From Gluconacetobacter entanii (GTDB taxonomy: Bacteria > Pseudomonadota > Alphaproteobacteria > Acetobacterales > Acetobacteraceae), in contig NZ_NKUF01000029.1 of NCBI RefSeq assembly GCF_003206495.1, positions 1 through 36,760 of the forward strand: 36,760 nucleotides of DNA, read 5' to 3'. Both the position numbers and the translations under genes were made by a program. Numbering within the stretch: the stretch's first letter is position 1; every line of letters begins with the position of its first letter. Below the pieces are notes generated by a model. The model searched no databases and was not told the DNA's origin. It saw nothing but the letters and a program-made list of their open reading frames with translations. Below, piece by piece: positions 16,906 through 24,433 of the stretch.

Positions 16906-18849
16906 TTACTGCCCGGCAGGAAGCACCGGCAACATGATGTGCGACGGGCTTGCCGCCGTTGCAAAGATACGTTGTGTGGCTGGTTTGAAGTCCGTTTCCT
17001 TTGCCTGGTAGATGCTCTCGACCCATGTCTGCGGATTACGGTCAATCAGCGGGAACCATGTGGACTGCACCTGCACCATCACGCGATGCCCCTTGAGGAA
17101 CACATGGTCATGGTCACGCAGTGGCACGTCCCAGTCCTGCACCTTGCCCGGTACAAGCGGTGCGGGATGGGAGAAATCGTGCAGGTAACGTCCGCGCCGG
17201 ACCTCCATGGCGATGGGAAGTTCATACCCGTCAAGGGAATCCGCCCATGTCGCGGCGTCCGGATGCGCGACAAAGGCCTTCTGGTCCTTTTCCGGGAACA
17301 CATCAATGAGTTTCACGACGAAATCGGAATCCCGACCCGACGTGGAGGCAAACAGGTGCGCCTCCAGCGGGCCGGCAACCCGCAGGTCCTCCTCCAGCGG
17401 CGCACTGGTGAAGGTCAGCACATCGGGACGATGATCGACAAAGCGCTGGTCATTGGTTTCCCATGTCCGCCATTCCGGCGTCGGATAGGTCGGTGAAATC
17501 GGTCGCGCGCGATAGGGAACGGGATTGGCCGGGTCCGAAACATACTGCCGGAACGGGGCCTCGCCCGATTTCGGCGGCGTGAAGGACAGCGTGCCGTCGG
17601 AATGGAAATACAGCTCCTTCGGCGTGACGTCGGCAGGCGGCCATGTGGCGTACTGGCGCCACCGGTTCGACCCGGTTTCGAACATCTTGGCCTTCCAGTT
17701 CGGCTTTTCCCCTTTTTCATGCAGGTAATAGCGGAAGAAGGGGGCTTCGATCTGTTCGCGGAATTCCTCCGCCGTCCTGTGGCCTCCCATGGGCAGCAGG
17801 CCGATATTTTCCCCGTCCGTCCGCTGCCAGCCTCCATGATACCATGGGCCACCGACAATGAAATTCGTGTTGTCCGGGTCATGCTGCTCTGCCCCGCGGA
17901 AGATCTTCCACGGCCCCCACGGATCTTCCTGGTCCCAGAATCCCGCGACATTCAGGTTCGGGACGGTGGAGGCATGAACCTTGTTGACCCAGGCCTCCTC
18001 TTTCCAGAATGCGTCATAATCGGGATGGGCCATGACGCTGTTCCAGTAATCCAGCTTCCCATGCAGGTATTTCGCGTTGATATTGGTCAGCGGACCAAGC
18101 GAAAGATACCAGTCATAAACGTCATGTTTACTGAAATCGAAGTTGGTGTTCGCATTGCGGTCCGCCTCCTCCAGCACGGTATATTCGAAGGTATAGCTTT
18201 CCCTGAGCGCACCATAATGATGATCGTCATCATTCATCCACTGATCGGCAGGCGATGCCTGCTCACTGATCGCCTTGAGCGCGGGATGCGGGTTCAGAAG
18301 CGTAAGGCCCGCCGTCAGGCCGGCATACGACACGCCGTAGATGCCGACACGGCCATTATTCTGCGGGACGTTTTTCACCAGCCAGTCGATGGTGTCCCAT
18401 GCATCATTGACCTCGTTGGCCTGCTTGGGATCATTCCTGTCATAACGCGAGGTCTTGAGAAACTCGCCTTCCGATTTGAACCGTCCGCGAAGGTTCTGGT
18501 ACACCATGATGTACCCGTCCTTCTGGAATGCCTGCCAGCTTGGCAGTTCCCTTGAGACGGGCTTGACGGATTCCCGATCGACGGTTGCCTGATCCGGTAC
18601 GCCATAGGGCGTGCGGATGATCAGGATCGGCAGCGGCCTGCTCTGGTGCGCGGGGGTGACGATCACGGTCTGCAGGTGCGCGCCATCACGCATGGCGATC
18701 ATCACCTCTTTCGCGACATAGCCGCTTTTCGGGGTCACCTGCCCCACATCGTCAGCATGGGCACTGGCAGGTGGCATGACCGCCGGAAGCGTCAGGACGG
18801 AAAGCAGGAGGAGGGTTCTGAAGGCCGGGGCACGGTGTGCAAGGGTCAT
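16906..18849 (-). CDS. Exported CocE/NonD hydrolase, alpha-amino acid ester hydrolase type
   Basis: The 647-residue protein strongly resembles alpha-amino acid ester hydrolase / glutaryl-7-ACA acylase (X-Pro dipeptidyl-peptidase S15 family), including the enzyme described from Acetobacter turbidans. A signal peptide (MTLAHRAPAF, hydrophobic core, ending near ASAHA) directs it to the periplasm. The nucleophile lies in GVSYAG (Ser about residue 174). Other features are the acidic-cluster region WMNDDDHHYGALRE, GFWDQEDPWG and the GPWYHGGW histidine region. The C-terminal jelly-roll domain includes LFASTSGRDSDFVVKLIDV and HRVMVQVQSTWFPLIDRNPQ. It likely hydrolyses amino-acid esters or beta-lactam side chains. 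ATG 18849 was chosen; a GTG at 18864 is the other option. Neither has a strong ribosome-binding site. Confidence 0.9.
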   Translation of the reverse strand: MTLAHRAPAFRTLLLLSVLTLPAVMPPASAHADDVGQVTPKSGYVAKEVMIAMRDGAHLQTVIVTPAHQSRPLPILIIRTPYGVPDQATVDRESVKPVSRELPSWQAFQKDGYIMVYQNLRGRFKSEGEFLKTSRYDRNDPKQANEVNDAWDTIDWLVKNVPQNNGRVGIYGVSYAGLTAGLTLLNPHPALKAISEQASPADQWMNDDDHHYGALRESYTFEYTVLEEADRNANTNFDFSKHDVYDWYLSLGPLTNINAKYLHGKLDYWNSVMAHPDYDAFWKEEAWVNKVHASTVPNLNVAGFWDQEDPWGPWKIFRGAEQHDPDNTNFIVGGPWYHGGWQRTDGENIGLLPMGGHRTAEEFREQIEAPFFRYYLHEKGEKPNWKAKMFETGSNRWRQYATWPPADVTPKELYFHSDGTLSFTPPKSGEAPFRQYVSDPANPVPYRARPISPTYPTPEWRTWETNDQRFVDHRPDVLTFTSAPLEEDLRVAGPLEAHLFASTSGRDSDFVVKLIDVFPEKDQKAFVAHPDAATWADSLDGYELPIAMEVRRGRYLHDFSHPAPLVPGKVQDWDVPLRDHDHVFLKGHRVMVQVQSTWFPLIDRNPQTWVESIYQAKETDFKPATQRIFATAASPSHIMLPVLPAGQ

Positions 18850-18923
18850 CTGGGTCTCGGTCACATGGGTTTCGATACGATTGTGTCACAAAAAAATCCC
18901 CCATACAAACCGTTTGGACCGCC

Positions 18924-18941
18924 ATGACATTTTCATGAAAT
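18924..18941 (-). promoter_or_regulatory. Weak Pho-box-like pair upstream of the ester hydrolase
   Basis: Read on the minus strand, ATTTCAT GAAA ATGTCAT places two heptamers resembling CTGTCAT with the 11-bp period of PhoB sites, about 75 bases before the ATG at 18849. Two of seven bases differ in the first heptamer and one of seven in the second. The match is suggestive only, but it echoes the better array before the phospholipase C gene. Confidence 0.25.
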
Positions 18942-19022
18942 CCCGGCATTTTCCGCCTTTTCAGGCCAAAGACCACGCCCGGAAACTTTCATTTCCATGA
19001 AAAAGTTTTCTGAAATAACAGA

Positions 19023-19757
19023 TCAGTCCCCAAAAACGCCCAGAGCATTCAGCAATGTTGTCCGCAATGCCTCGAAATCCGGGTCCGCATGATGGCGCGG
19101 GCGGGGAATGTCGATTGGCACATCCATATGGATCCGTCCTTCCTGCAGCACCAGAACCCGGTCCGCCAGCAAAAGCGCCTCGTCCACGTCATGCGTCACC
19201 AGCAGGATCGAACAGGCATGCCGGGACCACAGCCGCAGCACCAGGCGCTGCATCTGCAACCGCGTCAGCGCGTCGAGCGCGCCGAAAGGTTCGTCAAGCA
19301 TGATGAAATCCGGATCACACACCAGCGCACGCGACAGGGCGACACGCTGCGCCTCCCCACCGGAAAGCGTCAGGGGCCATGCCTCCGTGCGATGCGACAG
19401 GCCGACCTCACCCAGCAGTCGCTCGGCGCTACCGCGATCGGCTTTCCCTTCCGGCAGGGTCGCCAGCGCGACATTCTGCCAGACGCGCATCCATGGCAGC
19501 AGGCGGCTTTCCTGAAACACGACCGCCTTGTTGGCGGGCACCACGACCTCCCCGCGTGTGGGATGGTCCAGTCCGGCCAGCATCCGCAGAAGCGTTGACT
19601 TGCCCGAACCACTCCGCCCCAGCAGGGCGACGAATTCCCCCGCCCCGATCGTCAGGTCAAGGTCGTTCAGGACAGGTCGCCCTTCCCCGAACCGGTGCAT
19701 GAGGCCACGCACCTGCACGTCACCACGCTGCCGCACGGCCAAAGGAGCATGCGTCAT
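19023..19757 (-). CDS. ssuB: Aliphatic sulfonate ABC transporter ATP-binding protein
   Basis: This 244-residue ATPase has Walker A GRSGSGKST (residues 47-55), a Q-loop (FQESRLLPWM), the ABC signature LSGGEAQR (131-138), Walker B FIMLDEP (151-157) and the H-loop His189 in THDVDEA. The LPWMRVWQNVAL segment and overall length are typical of SsuB/TauB nitrate-sulfonate importers. ATG 19757 has AGGAAGGTG just upstream. The permease stop codon ends at 19759, one base before this ATG, so the two are translationally coupled. It powers import with the permease upstream and the binding protein encoded at 23375. Confidence 0.92.
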   Translation of the reverse strand: MTHAPLAVRQRGDVQVRGLMHRFGEGRPVLNDLDLTIGAGEFVALLGRSGSGKSTLLRMLAGLDHPTRGEVVVPANKAVVFQESRLLPWMRVWQNVALATLPEGKADRGSAERLLGEVGLSHRTEAWPLTLSGGEAQRVALSRALVCDPDFIMLDEPFGALDALTRLQMQRLVLRLWSRHACSILLVTHDVDEALLLADRVLVLQEGRIHMDVPIDIPRPRHHADPDFEALRTTLLNALGVFGD

Positions 19758-19758
19758 G

Positions 19759-20610
19759 TTACACCTTCCTCTCGCGCAGGGGACGCCAGACCAGCAGGCG
19801 TGCCTCCAGGAAACGCACGACCTGATCCGAAAGCAGTCCCAGCACGCCATAGATGACCAGTCCGACCAGAATGATGTCGGTCCGCAGGAAATCCTGTGCA
19901 TCCATCATCATGTGGCCGATGCCGCTTTCCGCATTCACCTGCTCCGCCACCACAAGCATCAGCCATGAAATCCCGACGGCAAACCGCAGTCCGACCAGGA
20001 AATCGGGCAGCGCGCCAGGAATGACCACGTGACGGATGGTCGCCCGGCGCGACAGGCCAAGCAGCGACGCCATCTCCATCAGTTTGGGGTCCACCGCGCG
20101 GATGCCCTTGTGCAGGTTGAGATAGACGGGAAACATCGCCCCCAGGGCCACCAGCAGGATCTTGGGCAGTTCCCCGATCCCGAACCACAGGATGAACAGC
20201 GGCACCAGCGCCAGCGCCGGCAGCGTGCGGATCACCTGCAATGGGGCGTCCACGATGTCTTCCCCCGTGCGCGACAGTCCCGCCACAAGCGCAAGGGCCA
20301 CCCCCACCACCACGGCCAGAATCAGCCCCGCCGACGCCCGCAGGAGCGAGATTTCGAGGTTGGCGGACAACGTCCCGTCACATGCCAGCGCCCATCCGGT
20401 CTGCAGGATCTGAAGCGGGGACGAGAGGATGCGCGGCGGGATGAGGCCTGCCGATGACGCCGCCTTCCAGCCGCCAAGCATGATCATGGACGATGCATAA
20501 CGCTGCCATCCCCCACCCCATGCGCCCAGGCGGGCACGCCATGGGGGATGAGGAATGCGGACTGCCCCCTCCTGCCGGCGGTCTGCGCCGATATCTGTCA
20601 GTTCCTTCAT
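19759..20610 (-). CDS. ssuC: Aliphatic sulfonate ABC transporter permease
   Basis: The 283-residue BPD-type inner-membrane protein has about six helices and the EAA-type loop (MEMASLLGLSRRATIRHVVIPGALPDFLVGLRFAVGISW) that contacts the ATPase. Typical SsuC/TauC segments are SLLRASAGLILAVVVGVALAL and IRTLPALALVPLFILWFGIGELPKI. ATG 20610 (MKELTD) is chosen over the open-frame extension to 20676, which would overlap the promoter region. It forms an operon with ssuB downstream and diverges from the TonB receptor/ssuA pair. Confidence 0.92.
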   Translation of the reverse strand: MKELTDIGADRRQEGAVRIPHPPWRARLGAWGGGWQRYASSMIMLGGWKAASSAGLIPPRILSSPLQILQTGWALACDGTLSANLEISLLRASAGLILAVVVGVALALVAGLSRTGEDIVDAPLQVIRTLPALALVPLFILWFGIGELPKILLVALGAMFPVYLNLHKGIRAVDPKLMEMASLLGLSRRATIRHVVIPGALPDFLVGLRFAVGISWLMLVVAEQVNAESGIGHMMMDAQDFLRTDIILVGLVIYGVLGLLSDQVVRFLEARLLVWRPLRERKV

Positions 20611-20715
20611 GACGCCTGATTGATCCTCCCGACATGTGATGGCCTGCGGCAACGCACGCGCCTTTTTCCATCGCACTTTTCACTTCTGCCAGCATGCAAA
20701 TCCATCATATAACTG

Positions 20716-20747
20716 TTGTCAATGCATATTTATAAAACTATTGCCAA
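20716..20747. promoter_or_regulatory. Inverted-repeat operator candidate in the ssuCB/TonB-receptor divergent region
   Basis: TTGTCAAT (20716-20723) and ATTGCCAA (20740-20747) form an inverted repeat with seven of eight complementary positions around a 16-base AT-rich centre that includes TATAAA. The dyad lies between the two divergent transcription units of the sulfonate locus and is a natural place for a shared sulfur-starvation regulator. No regulator gene is adjacent, so the binding protein is unknown. Confidence 0.4.
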
Positions 20748-20803
20748 TTTTCCACGTTTGGTTGATGTTGTTTCACCTTCGACCGATTCGGAAGTGTTGT
20801 TTT

Positions 20804-23350
20804 ATGGCTTTCACGAACATGCAGCCGCCAATATCCATGCGGAAGGCGAACCGACCGGGCCCCGGCGTCCCGGAACGGCTTGCCATGACGTCGACCTTTT
20901 TTGCCTGCTGCCTGTTCAGTACCCCTGACGCCCATGCGGCCACCCGGACAGCATCGCAGGATACGGCCCGGCCCACGCCGCATCTTGTCAGGGGCAAGCC
21001 CGCCGCCAGTGCTCCAGTCGTCAGCCACGGCATGGAAACCATACATGTGCGTGGGGCGGCATCGACGTCCCGCCGCCAGGTGCTTGCACATCAGAATGAT
21101 CCCGTCTCCGTCACGACCGTGACGGAAAAGGACCTGCAGTCACACCAGATCACCAACCTGCAGCAGGCGCAGAAACTTCTGCCGTCGGTGACACTTCAGG
21201 TCACGAATCCGCGCAATACGGCAATCAACATACGTGGCCTGGGGAATTTCAGTTCCACCGCTCAGGATGGTCTGGAAAATGGAACGGCGGTCTATATCGA
21301 CGGCGTTTACCAGACCCGGCCAGGGGCCGTCCTTTACGATATCACGGATCTGAGCGGGTTCGAGGTGCTCAAGGGACCGCAGGCGACACGTGGCGGCGTC
21401 GATAATGATGCCGGGATCATCAACATCACCACGGCCGCCCCGTCCTTCAAACGGCAGTACAGCGTCACGGGCGATTACGGCAGTTACAATACGGGAAACA
21501 TCCGATTGCGTGCGACCGGGGCCGTCGGCAACAGTGACAAGGTTGCCTACAGTATCTCCGGTTTTTCCAATAACCGCGACGGTTACGTCAGAAACGTGAC
21601 AACCGGGCGCATGTATCAGGATTACCATGATATCGGCGTAAAGGGGCAGATCCTTGCCAACCCGACGGACAGGCTGAGCCTGCGCCTGATTGCCGATTAC
21701 ACGCATCTGCGGGGCAGTTGCTGCGTGTCCGTTCCCTCCACGATGCTGTCAAATTACGCCAATGGCGCGGCAATTTCTGGCACCTATGCACAGCGCGCGG
21801 CCTATGCCGGGGCGACGGCAATTCCGGCGCACAGTTTCAGGGACATGCTGATCAGCGGTCCGGGCAGCCAGGCCTATGACCAGGAATCCTACGGCGTGTC
21901 TCTGGACCTCAACTATCGCCTTCCCCACGGCTGGAAACTGGAAAACATCGCCGCGTGGCGGACATGGTACTGGTATCCGCACAATGCCTATACCGGCGGG
22001 ACAGGCATCATTCCGGGCATCTGGGCACAGACCGCTGGCAACAACCAGGTCTATGAACAGCATGCGACAGAGGAACTGCGCATCTCCTCCCCGGAAAACC
22101 GGCCATGGCAGGTCAGCGGCGGCGTGTTTTACATGTACGAGGCCGTGCCCGATTCCATCTATGACGCCATTACCCCGCAGGGGGCGAAATATTATGGCTA
22201 TGGCTACAGCCCTGCGGTCTATAACGCCGCCCTGAATGGTTATGGCTACAGCGCATCGGACGACCCGGTCACGAACTCCCTTGCCGGGTATGTCAGGGCG
22301 AAATACCAGATCAGCCGGAAACTGAGCGTGGAAGGCGGATTCCGCTACTCCTTCGTCACCAAATCCGGTGGATATGAGTCATTTACAAGTTCCGGTCAGT
22401 CATTTTCCGGCCTGTCGGCAGCGGATTCCAGCCTTGCGACGACATTACGCAATTCCATGTTCGGGGCGCCGATGTCCTATCGTGCCTTTCATCGTGAAAC
22501 GGAACCCAGCGGCAGCCTCAGCCTTGTTTACAGACCCAATGGCGCGCAGTTGCTTTATGCGACATACAGCCGTGGCGTCAGGAACGGTGGCATCAACGTG
22601 GCGAACCTGAATGTGTCGCAGGGCGCCAATCCCGACGTGAAGCCGGAACTGAATGACATGTTCGAATTTGGCATCAAGAACGCCTTTTTCAACAAAAGGC
22701 TCCTGCTGAACGCATCGGCATACTGGAACAACATCCACAACTACATCACCAGCGCCAGCTACTATACGCCAACGGGAACGATCATTTCCTATCTTACCAA
22801 TGCGAATCACGTCATTTCGCGCGGGTTCGAACTCGATGCGCGCGGCACGCTGGCACCGGGGCTGGAGGGGCGGCTGTCCGCTGCCTATACGGATGCGTTC
22901 TATGCATCGTTTCGCAATGCGACACAGCCGCTTGAATCCTCCAACGTCAAGACCATGAAAGACCTTTCAGGAAACCAGATCCCGCTCAATTCCAAATGGA
23001 ACCTTTCGGCGGGGCTGGAATACACCATTGCGTTCCAGTCATTCCTCCCTGCCTCCGCGCACTGGGGATCCAACCTCCTGCTCTATATTGGCGGGGATTA
23101 TACCTATCGCAGCAGTTATTACGCGGATCCGTCCGAATCCGCCTACACCCGGATCGCGCCATATGGCCTGTTCGATGCCCATATCGGCGCACGCCCGCGT
23201 TCAGGAAAATGGGACGTCAGTTTCTGGGGACATAACATGCTGGACAAACGCTATTTCATTACCATGACCCCGCAGGCCAACGGGGGGCTGTTTTATGGAC
23301 AACTGGGCGATCCTGCCATGTTTGGCGGCGAATTCACCTATCACCTCTGA
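20804..23350 (+). CDS. TonB-dependent outer-membrane receptor of the sulfonate locus
   Basis: The 848-residue protein is a TonB-dependent receptor. It has a signal peptide (cleavage probably after PDAHA), a TonB-box-like METIHVRGA, and a plug domain with SVTTVTEKDLQSHQ, NTAINIRGLGNF, AVYIDGVYQTRPG and FEVLKGPQATRGGVDNDAGIINITTA. A long beta-barrel ends EFTYHL; an aromatic residue, usually last in such barrels, is near but not at the end. It is followed after 24 bases by ssuA and lies opposite ssuCB, so it very likely carries a sulfonate or sulfate ester across the outer membrane. ATG 20804 has GGAAG nine bases upstream. ATG 20837 also fits the signal peptide. Confidence 0.9.
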   Translation: MAFTNMQPPISMRKANRPGPGVPERLAMTSTFFACCLFSTPDAHAATRTASQDTARPTPHLVRGKPAASAPVVSHGMETIHVRGAASTSRRQVLAHQNDPVSVTTVTEKDLQSHQITNLQQAQKLLPSVTLQVTNPRNTAINIRGLGNFSSTAQDGLENGTAVYIDGVYQTRPGAVLYDITDLSGFEVLKGPQATRGGVDNDAGIINITTAAPSFKRQYSVTGDYGSYNTGNIRLRATGAVGNSDKVAYSISGFSNNRDGYVRNVTTGRMYQDYHDIGVKGQILANPTDRLSLRLIADYTHLRGSCCVSVPSTMLSNYANGAAISGTYAQRAAYAGATAIPAHSFRDMLISGPGSQAYDQESYGVSLDLNYRLPHGWKLENIAAWRTWYWYPHNAYTGGTGIIPGIWAQTAGNNQVYEQHATEELRISSPENRPWQVSGGVFYMYEAVPDSIYDAITPQGAKYYGYGYSPAVYNAALNGYGYSASDDPVTNSLAGYVRAKYQISRKLSVEGGFRYSFVTKSGGYESFTSSGQSFSGLSAADSSLATTLRNSMFGAPMSYRAFHRETEPSGSLSLVYRPNGAQLLYATYSRGVRNGGINVANLNVSQGANPDVKPELNDMFEFGIKNAFFNKRLLLNASAYWNNIHNYITSASYYTPTGTIISYLTNANHVISRGFELDARGTLAPGLEGRLSAAYTDAFYASFRNATQPLESSNVKTMKDLSGNQIPLNSKWNLSAGLEYTIAFQSFLPASAHWGSNLLLYIGGDYTYRSSYYADPSESAYTRIAPYGLFDAHIGARPRSGKWDVSFWGHNMLDKRYFITMTPQANGGLFYGQLGDPAMFGGEFTYHL

Positions 23351-23374
23351 AAACATGGCAGGAAGGAAAACCAG

Positions 23375-24322
23375 ATGATGCTGGACCGACGCACCCTGAT
23401 GACATTGATGCTTTCAGGCGCCACGGGCATGCTGCTTGAAAAGAAAGCGTTTGCAGCCGAAAAAAGGATAAGGATCGGGTATCAGAAATACGGGACACTT
23501 GTCCTCATCAAGGAAAAGGGCTTTCTGGAGACCGCGCTGGCCAATACGGGCATTACGGTCGAATGGTCGCAGTTTCCTGCCGGCCCTCCCCTGCTGCAGG
23601 CCATGGCCGCAGGGGCGATAGATGTGGGGCAGACCGGCGACCTGCCCCCTGTCTTTGCCCAGGCCAATATTCCGGATTCCATCGTCTATTTCGGTCATGA
23701 ACCCAAATCCGGGTCAAGCGAGGCCATCATTGTCCATGATGACAGCCCGATCCGGAGCATTGAGGACCTGAAAGGCCGAAGGGTCGCGGTGACACGCGGA
23801 TCAGACGCCAACTGGCTGCTGCTGTCGAGCCTTTTGCAAAAAGGGCTCTCGTTTCATGACATTCACCTTTCCTATCTCCTGCCTGCCGCCGCAAGGCCAG
23901 CGTTCGAGGCCGGAACCATCGACGCCTGGGCAATATGGGATCCCTACCTCTCCGCCGTGGGGCAGAAGACACGCGCCCTTGCCACTGGCGCGGACATAAA
24001 GGGCGCCATGTCTTTCTACCTCTCCAGCGTTTCTTTCTATCAGAACAGTCCCGACCTTCTTGTGGCCGTCAGGAACGCCATCATCGAATGCGATAACTGG
24101 GCGCAGGCACACAGGGAAGATGTCACGCGGATCCTGGCCAGCAGCACCGGACTGGCGCCCGATATCGTGCGCAATTCCGTCGAAAAACTGCCCTTCAGGT
24201 TCAATGCCATGGATGACGACAGCATTGCACAGCAGGAAGAAATCGCGGCCGCCTTTCACAAGGAAAACCTTATCGGCAGGCTCCCTGACATCAGGAAAAG
24301 CATCGCTACACTGAAGGGATGA
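23375..24322 (+). CDS. ssuA: Aliphatic sulfonate ABC transporter substrate-binding protein
   Basis: This 315-residue periplasmic binding protein begins with a signal peptide (MMLDRRTLMTLMLSGATGMLL, ending around KKAFAAE). It shows SsuA family blocks: IRIGYQKYGTLVLIKEKG, VEWSQFPAGPPLLQAMAAGAIDVGQTGDLPPVFAQA, SPIRSIEDLKGRRVAVTRGSDANWLL and FEAGTIDAWAIWDPYLSAV. It hands sulfonates to SsuCB. ATG 23375 follows GGAAGGA (23361-23367) by seven bases; an adjacent ATG at 23378 is also possible. It is in an operon with the receptor upstream. No SsuD-type monooxygenase is in the window, so desulfonation must occur elsewhere. Confidence 0.93.
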   Translation: MMLDRRTLMTLMLSGATGMLLEKKAFAAEKRIRIGYQKYGTLVLIKEKGFLETALANTGITVEWSQFPAGPPLLQAMAAGAIDVGQTGDLPPVFAQANIPDSIVYFGHEPKSGSSEAIIVHDDSPIRSIEDLKGRRVAVTRGSDANWLLLSSLLQKGLSFHDIHLSYLLPAAARPAFEAGTIDAWAIWDPYLSAVGQKTRALATGADIKGAMSFYLSSVSFYQNSPDLLVAVRNAIIECDNWAQAHREDVTRILASSTGLAPDIVRNSVEKLPFRFNAMDDDSIAQQEEIAAAFHKENLIGRLPDIRKSIATLKG

Positions 24323-24328
24323 TGGCAG

Positions 24329-24361
24329 CCGTCAGTAATCCGTCATGAAACCTTCATGTAA
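24329..24361 (+). promoter_or_regulatory. Triple Pho-box array before the phospholipase C gene
   Basis: Three heptamers, CCGTCAG (24329-24335), CCGTCAT (24340-24346) and CCTTCAT (24351-24357), are spaced exactly 11 bp apart with four-base AT-rich spacers (TAAT, GAAA, GTAA). This is the layout of PhoB binding sites (CTGTCAT repeats). The array ends about 73 bases before the ATG of a phospholipase C, a typical phosphate-starvation target. Seen: repeats and period. Known: PhoB architecture. Inferred: regulation. Confidence 0.7.
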
Positions 24362-24433
24362 AATCCACACTCGCCATTCCTGTGCTGCCGTAGGGTAACA
24401 TCTTTATTCCTGATGTCACCTGCGGAGCATGCC

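Noticed and set aside
17602-18555. Plus-strand open frame of 317 codons
   Set aside because: It is antisense to the ester hydrolase, with no recognisable domain.
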